The translations under genes were made by a program, and so were the position numbers. Source: Syngnathus acus (lineage: Eukaryota; Chordata; Actinopteri; Syngnathiformes; Syngnathidae). From it: DNA of 64,000 nt. Below the pieces are notes generated by a model. The model was not told the origin of the DNA, did not search any database, and was given only the letters and a program-made list of their open reading frames with translations. The DNA lies in assembly GCF_901709675.1 (NCBI RefSeq), contig NC_051091.1, forward strand, positions 5,924,967 through 5,988,966, read 5' to 3'. Below are positions 39,026 through 51,873 of the stretch, piece after piece (the first letter of the stretch is position 1; each line of letters begins with the position of its first letter).

Positions 39026-42000
39026 ATGATGGAAGAAATCGACAGGTTCCAAGTGCCTCCAGTCAACGGAGAGACGCAGCCTTTGGTAAGCGAGCAAAAG
39101 CTCATCTTTATGCTAATCGGCCCATTGAATACGATCGTAAACGTTCTTGTCGAGTTGTGTCTTTTGCATTATATTCATGCTAGCTTTCGATCCGACCGCT
39201 GCTGCAGCTTATCTCCGGTTGTATTTGGGATGGGAGAAACGATAACGTCAGATTGATAAACGAATAAGAGCATCGCTGCCAAGTCTCGCCCCTCCTTGGA
39301 TGACAACGAACGAGTAAACAACGTATGTTCCGAGCTCATCCTTAAGCGTGGCATAAATCGCGTCTTTGAAAACAACGCTGGTCCATCAGTGTTGACGTTT
39401 AACGCAGCCTGCGCCCACATTTCATCATTTGGTGACGTGTTATTTGGGTGCAAGCCCACATGATGAAGAGGCGCTCTGTTCCAGACTGCTGGCGACCGTG
39501 CTGCCCACGTTTCCATTTTTAAATATGTCACATGACAAATCTCATTTAGTAACAGGAAGGAAGTCACAAGAATCTGAGCGCTGTTCTGTTGGGCAGATCT
39601 TCCCAACCTTTACTAAGGCAAAAATATTTCCAAAAATGAAGGATGGTCAGGTGTGTATGTTCTTCCATCTAGTGGAATTTCTCTGTCTGCACTAATAGCT
39701 AGGTATATTATTTTTATTTGAAGTAAGCAATAATTGCAACTAAATTGAAGTGACACTGAATTTATTTCTGTGGCACACTAACTGTGTGGGATGTAAAGCA
39801 CTGCATGTAGCTTGTTAGTCTTCAAACGGAGCATTTTTTGTTATTTTATAAGGTAGTCACTCAGTTTACATCCCTACCCGATCTGATTGTTAGTGGTGCA
39901 TATGGCACGGCCTTTGTAATGCTAAACACGTCATTATCATTCTGACTGAGTCAACTTCACATCTGCTACACACATACGCACTCATACGGGCACGCGCGCA
40001 CACAAACACACACAGTGAGTATATCTTCAGGATATGCCAATGTTATAGCAATGCTTATGTGTTTTAGTAAATGTTGCATCTATGAAATCCATAAACATGG
40101 GACGGAAACTGTTACAGTATAATGTAGTACATTTACTATTCACGGTCAGATTAGTCAAGCCTCACTCCCATAGGCTGCTGGGAAGCCATGACGTGTAATC
40201 CTCCTATCTCTGTGGACTTGGTGCTGTGTCAGCAGCCTTGTGGAAGACCAGTAAAGCAAGATCCCGGTAATGAAACCGATACATGAGGAGATTATGTCAT
40301 TTCCGTTTCAAAGTGGGTGTAATGTGTGAGGCCAGCAGACGTTGGTTTATTTTTCAATTCAAAAGAAAAGAAAAGCTGTGATGACTCCTGAATGTCGTGA
40401 GTCTTCCAGTGTTGTTTGCGGTATGCAAATGATCTTTGGGACCCCTCCTGTTGCAACAGTGGAAGGCTTTAGAATGAGCATAATGTGCAACTCTGTGAGC
40501 AGGCCACGCCAAGCGTGACCCCGCTCCCCTCTCCCAATCTGTTGACGCCTCAGCTGCAACAGGAGCCCCCTCTGTTCTCCCACGGCCTCCTCTCCTCCAT
40601 GCCATCAGCGCTCACGGAGAAAGTACTAGAGGCAGGAGTGTGCAGGCAGCAGAACACTCGGGCCTATTGATGCCGCACACCACGCGGCCAAAGTTGTCCT
40701 CCGGCAATTAGTGCTGCGGTGTTGGACACCAATGGCGTCTGAGGAAAGCTGATTTTGCTTTATGCCATCCGGACCAATGTTTGTGTTGGTGGAAGGCTGC
40801 ATCAGAATGTTCTCAAATGTGCGTGCTCGTACAATAAAGCAGGATACTTCACTCTGCCATCATTTTTCTAGGATCCGGCAGCCTCCTCCCACTCAGAAGC
40901 TGACCCTGATGCCAAAGGAGAGACAGTGGCTATGAACTACAAACCCTCACCGCTGCAAGTCCAAATAGGTATCAATAACCACACAGTGCAAATCATCATT
41001 TGGAATCATTACTCGGACTCGTCCGACTTCCCAAGTTATTGGTTTTCCAAAAAGAATTTTAAAAAGCAATATATTGAGTTTCCAAAAGTCTTTTTGTTAC
41101 CATTGCGTTGGATATCCATTCAGCCATCTTTACAAGCGATTAAGCTGCCATTAATTGTCATGCTTACTGATGACCTCGCATCGTGTGGTTGCCTAGAGAA
41201 ACAGAGAGACCTCGCCAGAAAGGGTTCAGTGAAAAACGGCACTGTGGCCAGTCCCGTCAATCAACAACCTAAGAAGAATGCTAGGACAAGGTAACAACTT
41301 CCTTCCCATTCACTCCAGAATAAATAACAGCTACAGCGCACAAGCACGTAATAGGTTTGCATCCAGCTTTTTGTGTTCCGTGTGAGTAAATGTTGAGCAG
41401 AGAGTCAGCGCATAAAGCTATCACACTATCGACAACAGGTTCTGTCTAATCCCACTCCCTGGTGGATTAGTGGAAATATATGAAAGGCTATCGAATGGCT
41501 TGATGCCAAATGCTCTGAGGCAGACTGATAATGTTAGAACGCTTCACTTCCTTTTTGGAACTGAATTGAATGCCCAGATACAGGAAAAATAAACATACAC
41601 CTAGAAGCAGCTGTTTGAAAGTACACAATGGTGATTTGTGGCATGCAAATGTTTTGTGTTCATAATGACTGAGGATTTACAGGAAGTGAAGCAATCATAG
41701 TGTTCATTAATTGTATTTTCATTCAATTGTACAATAAATAGAATGGCCACAGAAGAACACAAATGAACGTGCTGTTTGCTTGCATGCAGGTTGGTTGTGC
41801 CAAATAAAGGCTACTCCTCATTAGACCAGAGCCCAGATGAGAAGCCCCTCGTAGCACTGGACACTGACAGGTATGCACCGATTATTCACTTCACCTTCTA
41901 GTCATATAAAACTCAGCATTGACAAAACGCCTGATTTAAGAGGGAATTAAGATGTTGTTGCTTTCAACGTGTCGGTAAAGCCACTTGAGAGAGGTGGGAC

Positions 42001-42896
42001 AGTCGGATCCACAAAAAATGGGGCAAAGCCTCTCAGGGTTCAGGATTAGAGGATAGTGGGGTGAGGATTTGGAGATGGAAAAGCAGCTCAGAGGGAGGGC
42101 CTGCATCCACACAGGTCTGGACCGCTTTGTCTTGTTTTCTCACTTTGCTCCAACTTGAGAGAATATTCTATTGAGGGTGTGTCAGTAAAAATTTCCAAGA
42201 CTGGTCCTGTTTTCTCTATAACCTTCTGAAAAACAAACTCAATCCATTTTATTGTCTGAGAACGCCGTACCATCTACACGTAACATTAAGCCTTCAGTCT
42301 TCTTTAATGGAGAGCAAGCACACATTTTAAAATCAATCTTTGATTTTCAGTGACGACGACTTCGACATGTCCAGGTATTCATCATCGGGATACTCCTCAG
42401 CCGAGGTGAGATGTCTGAGGGACCAGGTATCTATACACACATTATACTTGAGTTCATGTAGTGTCACCGTGTTAGCCGCATCATTTGGTGACATCGCCAC
42501 CCGGTCATCAGATCCCATCATCTCTTCAGCCCTTTACCGGTTCCACCGACCTGACAAGCTGGGGGTGGTGGGATACAGCGTATTTGTCTACCACTGTTCC
42601 TTTCTACTTCTCCGTCCTTCTTCTTACCACACTTCATGACTTTCAAAGCTCCCATGCACATTTCTTTGTCAACGCACCAAATCGCTTTCATTCTCTTTGA
42701 CAAAACATGGTTCAAGTCCCACTTGTGTCTACTGCAGCAAATCAACCAGGACCTCAACATCCAGCTCCTGAAGGACGGCTACCGACTGGATGAGATCCCA
42801 GATGACGAGGACCTGGATCTAATCCCGCCCAAAGCGGTCAACCCCACCTGCATGTGCTGTCAAGCCGCTCCCTCCACGGCGTGTCAGATCCAGTAG
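39026..42896 (+). CDS. fam219a: FAM219A protein
   Basis: Conserved vertebrate protein without an established function, mostly disordered. Exons: 39026-39085, 40872-40968, 41197-41290, 41790-41870, 42351-42405, 42738-42896; 181 residues against 185 in human. It starts MMEEIDRFQVPPVNGETQPL (two ATGs in tandem at 39026 and 39029), then VAMNYKPSPLQVQI, EKQRDLARKGSVKNG, SPVNQQPKKN, RLVVPNKGYSSLDQSPDEKP, SDDDFDMSRYSSSGYSSAEQ and a C-terminal NPTCMCCQAAPSTACQIQ. The cysteine-rich end may be lipid-modified, which is inference. Nearly every segment matches human FAM219A. Its partner across the shared upstream region is dnai1 copy B, as in human 9p13. Poly(A) signal AATAAA at 44880-44885. Confidence 0.96.
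39086..40871 (+). other. fam219a: fam219a first intron
   Basis: 1.8-kb intron with GTAAGC donor and TTTTTCTAG acceptor. It contains a CA-type run near 39963-40015 and no other exon that I can recognise. Confidence 0.8.
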
Positions 42897-44890
42897 CACC
42901 GCCCAGCTCTCAGTAGAAAAAAAATACAGAGGCCACAACAAGTGGGTTCAACACTTTGCCCACCTTTAGGAAAAAGGAAAAAAAAAAAAGGAAAGGTCTG
43001 TAAATGTCAGTCAGCGACGGATGTAGGTACCACCGATGGATCTTGTGCACGTTCCTCCTATGGTTGGATGTGTGCACCTTCTGCCTTGTGTGCTCAACTG
43101 GGACTGCAATGATGGCACAAACATCAGTTTGAAGGAAAACTTGATCATCACTACAGTGATTTTTTTTTTTTCTCTTTCCTGCACTCACATGGACCATTCA
43201 GGACCGTTGACTAGAAACCGTTGGATGAAAGACTAAACCTCTTTTGGAGATAAGGTATCATCTGAACGATTTCTTGTACTTTGTCTTCATGTGTGTCCAA
43301 CTTAAAGATGTCTACTGAATGTGTGAGAATATACCCAGAGAAGTAGGCCTCAACCGTTCAACTTCTCACTGTAAAACACTGAAGGTAGTTCAAATCTTAG
43401 TTTTTCCCAGCGTAGTGTCTGTTTCATCGTTGCAATTGAAGAGGAAAAAAAAAAAAAGTGAAGACATATGTTTTGCATGTTTGCCTGTTGAAACTGTCAA
43501 ATGGTCACTCGTATTGACTCCTTATTCCCCACTATTGGACATCATTCACCACCATATTTTTTTGGAGAACTGGCCACAGAGCAGCAAATATGAAGGGAGA
43601 ATCGTGTCATGAGAATTTATCAGGAAATGGTACAAAATATTTGAAACTTGCATGCACGTGTGAGCTCTGTGTGCATGCGACAACCCCCCATAAAACTCCG
43701 AAAAATGACTCGCTGAAAATGGGTAATACTTCGTAAAACAAATGTTATCATTTCAAAGCTACTCGTGCTTATGACATTTTATTTGAACTGTAATTTTGTC
43801 TCAAGAGGTTTCTACCGGTTGCTGTGGATTACTTTTTGTACCAAATCCTGCTAATTTCTCGTGAGAACCTTCCCGGTTTTCGGAAATTGTTCGTTATGCA
43901 ATTTGTTGTACCTGCTGTGAATCCTGACGTGTAATTGACACGACCTCGGTGGCCACTGTTTTCTTTCTTTCTTTTTAATTTTTGCTTTCCTTTTTTGAGG
44001 AATATGTTCTTCGATTTTATTTCAAGTCTGATTTTGTTGTTATTTTGTACATATCTAACTGGTACACTATATTCTGGCCAAACCTCCATAACACCTGCCA
44101 CAGTTTTGTGATGTCACTGCCAGTGGCCTTTTTCCACACGCCCGCGTTATATTTACCACTTACACTCAGTTGAAGCAGTTTCCTGGTTTGTGCTAGCAGT
44201 ATTGTGTGAAACTCTTCTGATAAAAATGACCCGAACGACCAAGGCTTCCAAGTTTCCCCAAAACAATGTCAATTTTATTCCACTTCCTGCGCACCAACTC
44301 TTGACCATTTAACTCGTACGACAACTCGTATAAGTGAAGGTAATCCGTTTTACCTTCATGCCAAACAATATTTTTTAGGAAACCTGTTTAGACATTTATT
44401 GCAGTCTTCTGAAAGCGACAAATTGCACTTAGTGCAATGCGTGTACAGGCAAAAGCAAATCCAATATTCATTACACGATACCGTAAGTCCATTATAGAAT
44501 GTGTCATCGCCGTTGGACTAAAATCACACTCGTGAGGTGCCAATATTGGAATGGCTGGCATTGACTTCATCTGGTTTGTTAGTTTTGTCTACAGCGAACA
44601 ATTAGACTGTGTAAAAGATGTGTGTCAGTCCTCTTATAAGTACAGTAACACTATTTATAACTCATTTGATACCATGTTTTGTCCATAACGATGCATTTAT
44701 AACACTTATTTATTTGCAGTTGTACATTTGAAATGATTTTTTAGCTACCTATGTTGTAATATTTTCATTCAAGTTTTGTTTTATTTGTCGGACGCTTAAT
44801 ATGATGACTGTAAAATGGTTCCGTTTAGATTAAACAATGTTCGAGTTCTGTGTTAAGTGCAAAATGTCCCCCCCCAAAAAATAAATAACA
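42897..44890 (+). other. fam219a: Probable fam219a 3' UTR
   Basis: AT-rich sequence after the fam219a stop up to the AATAAA at 44880-44885. No open frame of recognisable product on either strand. Confidence 0.55.
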
Positions 44891-45239
44891 GGTATCTGAA
44901 ACACAGATTGTTTTGTTGGTTGTTATTGTTATGATAAAAATATATGAAAATGCCACCAAATACCTTTTTGTTCGTTGCACTTTATACATCTGTTCCTCCA
45001 AAATGATAAAAAAAATAATAATCTCACTGAGTCTGCTGCAGAGGAGTACAACATACCAACTACAATAAAGTATTACCATTCTGATCTCTGTGAAGGATAA
45101 CAATATAAATACACATTCGTGAATAAGCCCATTCTGGAACTGATATTGAACTTTTCTGCATCCATCAACAATTTGATTGTGATTGGCCATCTCATGGTGA
45201 AATGGGCTAGATGGATGAGTAGCAGAATACTGCAACACG

Positions 45240-45394
45240 TGTCCATGTTGGTGGTGGTGGTGGGGGGGCGGTGTGATTATCCTGGAGCTGATCCCTTTGG
45301 AGCAGATGGCAAATTGTGGCTTACCTCGACTCCTGGAGCCTGGAGGAGATAGTTTGTACTGAGCAGGACAGCACTGAACATTATCACGAGAAAG
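45240..45394 (+). other. Candidate 5' UTR exon of the nicalin-like gene
   Basis: Ends at a GTGAGC donor (45395) after CACGAGAAAG. Joined to the exon starting at 45595, the frame leading into the nicalin ATG has a TGA and no upstream ATG, so this exon would be noncoding. The 5' limit is uncertain. Confidence 0.45.
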
Positions 45395-45619
45395 GTGAGC
45401 AACTTCTTGATAGTTTTATTTTGTATCTTTGAAGGTGACCAATGTGTCGCTATGACCCAAATATACGTATATATGAATATTTATCCAGCATTTCGTCATG
45501 TTCTGTAATCCTGACAGGTTATGAAAATGTATTTTTAGTATATTTCTACAAATGGCGTTTCAGCATGCGTAGCCTGGCCTGCAATCTTTTGTAGACCACA
45601 AAGAGCACCGGGTAGGATC

Positions 45620-48600
45620 ATGCTCCTGCTGGACTTGCACTTTGCTGTCATAGTGCTGCTGCTCTGTGTCAACTGTGTACATGGCTCCGCTCTTTTTGCT
45701 GCATCCTCCTATGAGTTCACCGCTTACAGGATGCAACAATACAACCTGGCAAAACAGAATCACGGTAAAGATCACCGTGCCACGTGACTATTAACGCTGG
45801 AAAGATATTTGAACATTTATTGGTTTTCCTGCATGTTTAGGTTGCCGAGGCGCCATCGTGGTGGCAGAGGCCCGGGCCGCCGATGAGCCGGTGCTGACGC
45901 GGCGCTGTGTCATCATGAGGGTAGTGGACTTCACCTCCAAAACATACACTGAGGCTCAGAGACAAAATGCTGCCGCCATCCTGATCCTTCTACCTACAAA
46001 TATGTCAAATATTTCACCCGAAGTAATCCAGGTAGATGTTTTACCTCGTTAGACTACTCACAAAAATCGTAAGATTTATTCTGTGAACTGCCTTCCAGTC
46101 CTTCATGATGAGCGAGAGACTCGCCTTGATGAAGGAGACTCTCATGCCGGTGTATGTGGCCCCCGAGGATGAGCAGCTGCTCCACATGTACGAAGAGGTG
46201 AAGAAGGCCGCATCTGCACGGACTTCATCCATATTCGTTCGAGGTGATGGACAAAACATAACGCACTGACAATAAACCCAGTTTTAACCCGTTTCAATCT
46301 GTGACAGTCTTTCGAAGTATGGTAACAGCAACAGCCTTTCAGATCTTAGTGACCAACAACGTCCCTATCAAGGCCATTACAGACACAACACTGGTTGCAC
46401 TGGAAGTAGGTGCAGATTTTATTAAAAACTTTTTATCCTGTTTATTGTAAATATAAAATATAAAACTCTACTTGTGTCTTTGAGGGAGTGCTTCCTGGAG
46501 CCGGTGATGACATACCTACCATTGTGATCACCGCACACTATGATTCATACGGACTGGCACCAGTGAGTTATTTACAGTAAAAATTTAAATATTTACAAAA
46601 CAATCCAGCGCTGAAACTGAGCAGAATGGACATCGGCAATGCAAAGCCATTTTATGTGTTTGTATTACACAGTGGTTGTCATATGGAGCCGACTCAAATG
46701 GAAGCGGTGTCATCATCTTGTTGGAATTGGCACGCCTCTTCCAAGTACTTTATAGTAGCTCGAGCACAAGACCACGGTAAGGAGTTCAAAAGTTGTCCTT
46801 AAGAATGCAACATTTAAATCTAATTCCTTGCTTTGTCATTTAGATATCATTTATTATTCTCTCTCACCGGAGGAGGAAAACACAATTTCCTAGGCACCAA
46901 GAAGTGGATCGAAGAGAACCTGGACCATGCTGGTGAGTTGTGGTGAACTTTGACTCCTTATTGCTTTGATAGAACACAGCCTATCATGAGTTTGAATTAA
47001 AATCCACGTTTCTACCAGAATCTAGCCTCCTTCATGACAATGTGGCATTTGTGCTGTGTTTGGATACACTGGCCAACGGGGATGAACTGTACATGCACGT
47101 GTCTCGTCCACCTAAATCGGACTCTCCCATGTATGCATTCATTCAACATTTGGAGCAGGTAAATAAAATCATAATACATGTTTACCATCAATTGTAGTAT
47201 TCTTTTTAAATGTATCTTTGGATAAAGTAAAGTGTTCCTTTCACTCAGGTGGTTTCGTCCAGATTCCCGTGGGTGAAAACAGAACTGGTCCATAAAAAGA
47301 TCAACCTTGTCGAGTCAACGGTGGCCTGGGAGCATGAGCGCTATAGCCTCCGCAGGATACCAGGATTCACTCTGTCTCACCTGGAAGACCCCAAATCTGA
47401 GCTACGGGGCTCCTTACTTGACACTGTGTAGGTTCTCATTTTCTTTTATGATCATTTGGAGCGGCTATAATGTGTGTGGCGAGATAGTGCATCATCAAGA
47501 ACTGGGTGACAGGAGTCAATTTTGTGTCCGTCGGGAAAGGCATAGCAGCTGGAGAATAAGAATAAAAAATCATTTCATTTAATAATTAAAATTCAGCACT
47601 TTAGGCTACATGTTAATAATGTATTGTGCTGTATTTTCAGATTCACTATGATGAAATTCACTGAAGTTTTTTTTTTTTTTTTATGAGACCATTTTTGTTA
47701 TCTCCCTAAGTTAATTGAACATTCTATTCTGTTCATTAGTGTGAATGTAAGTGCTTGGGTTATTATGTGCCCTGCAATCGGGTGGTGGCCAGTTCAGGTT
47801 GTGCCGGCCGGTATAACTCACCTAGTTGAGTGTCTTGTATTCTTAATTTTAAAAATGTGTTCTAACAGTTCACAAGTGGACCTTCAGAAAATGAAGCGCA
47901 ATGGTATCATCATAGCAGAAGCGCTGGCACGGTACTTGTACCATTTATCCGACAAGGTGAGGGAAAATATGTGTTGGACAAAAGTGTGGATCCCTTTTTT
48001 TAGTATTTATTAAATATTATTGGTATCCACTTCAATATTATAGTCCACTACATATACAGTATTAACGTGTTATTCTGGTCTTATTTAAGAATTCCCTACA
48101 AGATGTTCAGCTCTTCAAAGGCCGGTTGGTAAGCGTTTCATTGACAATATGAATTGCTGCCCTCTAGTGTTCATAAATATATGAATAAATTGCTGCCCTC
48201 TAGCGTTCATAAAAATACGCATGAGTTTGTGCCCTCTAGTGTTCGTAAGGCAACGTTACATCTTTGTTTTGGATGTCTGGAACATTTGAATAGTTGTTGA
48301 ACAGTATTTAATACAATATTTGACTTTTGTTATTGCAGGACTTCTACGACAGTCGAATATCCAGTCTGATGTCCTTCCTGACTTCAGTCCCCCGTGCCAC
48401 GCAGCTGATGGATAAAGAGCCTGCTCACATCCTGCTCATCAACTCGCTGGAGCATGAATTCAAACAATACTTACAGCAAGTCCACAGGCACACTTTCAGA
48501 CAGGACAAGAGGTAACATTCGTGTAAAAAAAGATATTTGGGGTGCTCACCTGCACCCAGGTTTGCATTTGACTCACAAAGTGTCATTTCTTTCCGTGCAG

Positions 48601-49107
48601 GGACCCTGATATAACATTTTTTGATCAAATGAGCCAGCCCATAGTGATGTACAGGTGCATATGTTTTTTATTTATTTGTCTTTAATACAAAGAGGCAAGC
48701 TAAAAACAAAACTGTTACTTGTGTGTTACAGGGTGAAACCTGCTGCTTTTGATCTGTTCTTGGGTGGCTGCATCATGGCATATTTGGGCATTGTTTACTA
48801 TGCAATACAGGTATGGTCACACCTTCATGATATGATGTATTTGTAAGCACATTATTTCAGCTACTAACCACTCATTGGGTATCACGCGCAATCTAATATG
48901 ATTTGATACACGGATTGAACTAAGGGTTCTGATTTTACAAATATCTACAGTAGTTAAATATTTCTCTTTTATGCAGCTCATTGTTTTATGCTGATATGGT
49001 TAATGAAAAATATGTTTGTATTGTATTTTTCTTTCTCTTTTCTCTTGCAGAACTTTGACTCTGCCTACACAAAATTAAAGGCAGCAGTAAAACACAAGCA
49101 CCACTAA
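45620..49107 (+). CDS. Nicalin-like protein (BOS complex subunit family)
   Basis: Nicalin is an ER membrane glycoprotein that, with NOMO and TMEM147, forms a complex at the Sec61 translocon for multipass membrane proteins; it has the fold of M28 peptidases but is thought inactive. Exons: 45620-45764, 45841-46031, 46099-46243, 46308-46405, 46485-46562, 46673-46776, 46844-46932, 47019-47158, 47249-47427, 47869-47956, 48090-48128, 48339-48511, 48601-48654, 48732-48810, 49051-49107; 552 residues (human 563). A signal peptide (about 1-24) precedes [13 protein letters not shown]. Landmarks: [76 protein letters not shown], and one C-terminal membrane helix (about 512-535) in [22 protein letters not shown]. 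It is clearly diverged from human NCLN, so it may be a second teleost nicalin; the exact paralog is not settled. Poly(A) signal AATAAA at about 49292. Confidence 0.9.
47733..47820 (+). mobile_element. Truncated fish repeat (TGTGCCCTGC type)
   Basis: TGTGCCCTGCAATCGGGTGG followed by TGGCCAGTTCAGG matches the widespread teleost repeat that reads tgtgccctgcgattgg...ccagttcaggg. Fragment within a nicalin-like intron. Confidence 0.5.
48159..48245 (+). repeat. 36-bp minisatellite, about 2.5 copies
   Basis: GCCCTCTAG followed by TGT or CGT recurs at 48159, 48195 and 48231, exactly 36 bases apart, with similar AT-rich spacers. Each core resembles the reverse complement of the CTCF core (GCCMYCTRSTGG) with one or two mismatches. 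It lies in a nicalin-like intron. Confidence 0.75.
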
Positions 49108-51873
49108 AAAAGAGCCATTTGAGAATTGGTTTGGATTTTACTGAAATGTTTGATCATTATTTATGTGAAATCTTTTTTGGTCTATCATTTTAACTGCTTT
49201 AGATTTGCTGTTTGAATCAATGAAGCTTATAAAAATGACCACAATTTGAGGGAAGATTCTGAGAGTTTGGGCATGGATATGTATAAGTGCAAATAAAAAA
49301 GTCTGCAGCTTCACATTGGATTCTTCTTACTAAAATAAATGGGACGATATTGAACATTAGTTAAATATGACAAGTATTGCTGTCATTAAATAAATAGTTA
49401 TCTTAAAGAATTTATTGTTATTATTTATGGAAGAAATATGGCAGACTACATCTCCCATGGTTCAATGCGTGCAGACGAGGCGGATTCGCAACATGTCTTG
49501 AAACATTTTTTTCCCTCTCTGCTGACTTCGAGTTGTGTGTGTGTGGCACAACAAGTCGATCCCCGTTTGTCTCTGCATGGTTCGGTAGGAAAAACTTTCA
49601 GTTCTGACTATTTAAAACATGTGAATATGCTGCGATTATCAGTGATTTCTTGCACGAGTCGGGGATTTCTTGCATGAGTTTTAATGATTTCTTCTCCGTT
49701 AAGTTTGGCACGTTGCCCTCAATTTCTCTCACTCAAAAAATGTTTGTGTGGGAAGTCGCACGTGTTTTATACAAATTGTTGTTCAATATCGGTGTGATGT
49801 TTTCATTTCAAAAAAAAGTTTTAATTATCACGATGACGTAAACGTTATTGTGCAAATCCAGTTATTTCTGTCAAGCTTGCGTTGTGACTGCATCAGCATG
49901 TTTGTGTTTGTCACTGTCAAAATCGATGGGAACGTAGATGATGATCTCTCCCACACCACGCCACTTACAAAGAAGAGGACAAAAGTCCCTTGTCAATGTC
50001 AATGACTAACCGAGCGATTAACAATGGCGCAATGGCTTTGAAAAAAAAAAAACATTTTAGCAGCAACATAAATAATTCGAGTTTTGTCCATGCAAAATAA
50101 AAGCAAAAACGTGGTTATGCACGTTTGTTTCAGCGGCTTCACAAATCAATGATTTTTTATTTATTTTTTGCTGGGTGGACAATGATGAAGATAACGACGA
50201 GAAAATAATATGGTGGATAGTCGATGAAACCCTGAAGTCACAACTCAGCAATTGTGCAACAAGTCAAAGTGACAAAATAACACGTGGACAAAATTGTTTG
50301 TATGGTTCTTTTACAGAAAGAATAGTTTACTCAATAGTTACAGAAATAACTTGAAACTGATAAAAAAAATAATTACTAAAATGCAACAAATACAATTTAA
50401 ATAGGGCTGTTTCAATCTGAATTTTATGCTGTCAATTCAAATACCGATTATCCATTCGGAGAGCGATCACGTGGATTAGCTGCACATTTTGAAATTTTTA
50501 GAGCTGCTCACTAATGATTATTTTAATAATTGATTATCTTTAAATCAATTGAATTTTCTTTTGCTTTTCGTGCAGGTTCACATGCAGGTTGTGCAGGTTC
50601 AGTACATATAAACACTTTTATCAGATGTAGGTTGGAAATGTGATGTAAGCATTAATCGTAGTTAGGCACTGAGACCTACAATAAATAGCCAAAGGCACCT
50701 TTTGTCTCCTGTATTTTTCCTTTTTTTTCAGTTTGTCTATCTTCCTGCCTTGGTACCGCAGCCAGTTTTCGCCGCTAGTTAATTAATGATGGCTTTATCT
50801 TATCACTTGTGTCGCTTGGGGAAAATCCATACGAAGGGTGGTTGAACACAGAATCAGTCAATTCAATTGGTAATTACTAGTAAAGGGAATTAGAGAGCAC
50901 TGGATTACCTTTTATCTGATGTGCATTCTAATCCACAGTTAATACTCTCTGTATCAGTGTTAGAAAATATGCATGCAAAGTGCAGATTCGTCTCTGTGTT
51001 TCTTTTGGTTTGTGTTTTTCTTTTTCTTCCGTCTTTTAAATTGGCCAAAAGCAGTCAGTTTACTTCCAGCTTGGCTTTGTTTTGCTTGATGAAGCAGAAG
51101 GTTTGGCGTGCTTTCCTCTGCCTCCTTCGGCTGAAACGGCCAAAAAACCCCCCTTACTGCCTCTACTTCAGTTCAACTTGTATGATTAAAATTCAGCAGG
51201 GAAAGTCTAACTTTTCCTCTTTTGTGTAATTGGGAGTAGATTTGTTTAAATCTCCAACCTTCCTTTTAAGTTTACATCTTCTATGTGCTTTGGAATCACT
51301 TGATTGGTTGTAACAGGCTTTGTGCTGATAAATGTAGTACAGACACTATATGAAGAAACAGATTGCAAAAATAAATGTGCACCATTAATCTTTAAAGAAC
51401 CATGTTGAATAACTAAACATTTTAATTTCTGGAGAATAAAGAAATATGCATGCGTTAATCCCAAGGTTGATTTAATAAGATGAATGTTTTTAACAACATA
51501 AAACAAATAGGGACTGAATTGAAAGCTGAATTTTTCGAATGAGAAAAACAATAGCACACAAGGTGTGAATTTTCGCAACACGTTGAAATTAAAATGATGC
51601 TAATCGGGTCCATTTTGTGGCAGCAGATGCATGTCAAAATAATGGACGGAAGTAAGAGGCATAACTTAAAGCATTCACAAAACAAGGTGATGATGTGTAT
51701 AAAAGTAATACATTGTTATCAGAAATCAACCCTCTGTCAAAATAATGTAGCCCTGACATCAAATCTCTCTCTTATGACAGATCGGAGAGAGCAACAAAAA
51801 GGATTCCCTTGAGAACAATTCCATGATCTATTGAGTGTCAAGCCAAAGATTTGTCCAGCAAACAGCACGAGTC
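49108..51873. other. Intergenic region and probable myorg leader
   Basis: AT-rich DNA between the nicalin-like gene and myorg, with a ZNF143-like promoter site at 49445-49460 and no coding region that I can support. A small GCAGGTTC repeat occurs near 50573-50600. Confidence 0.55.
49445..49460 (+). promoter_or_regulatory. ZNF143/Staf-like promoter motif
   Basis: ACTACATCTCCCATGG, followed by TTC, closely fits the ZNF143 element ACTACAattCCCAGcATGC. It may mark a start site, probably for myorg downstream, as no other plus-strand gene follows. Inference from motif only. Confidence 0.45.

Noticed and set aside
51835-51873. Longer myorg N-terminus starting at the GTG at 51835
   Set aside because: Not an ATG, with a stop codon directly before it; the ATG at 51874 gives the natural start MYQVVPGG.
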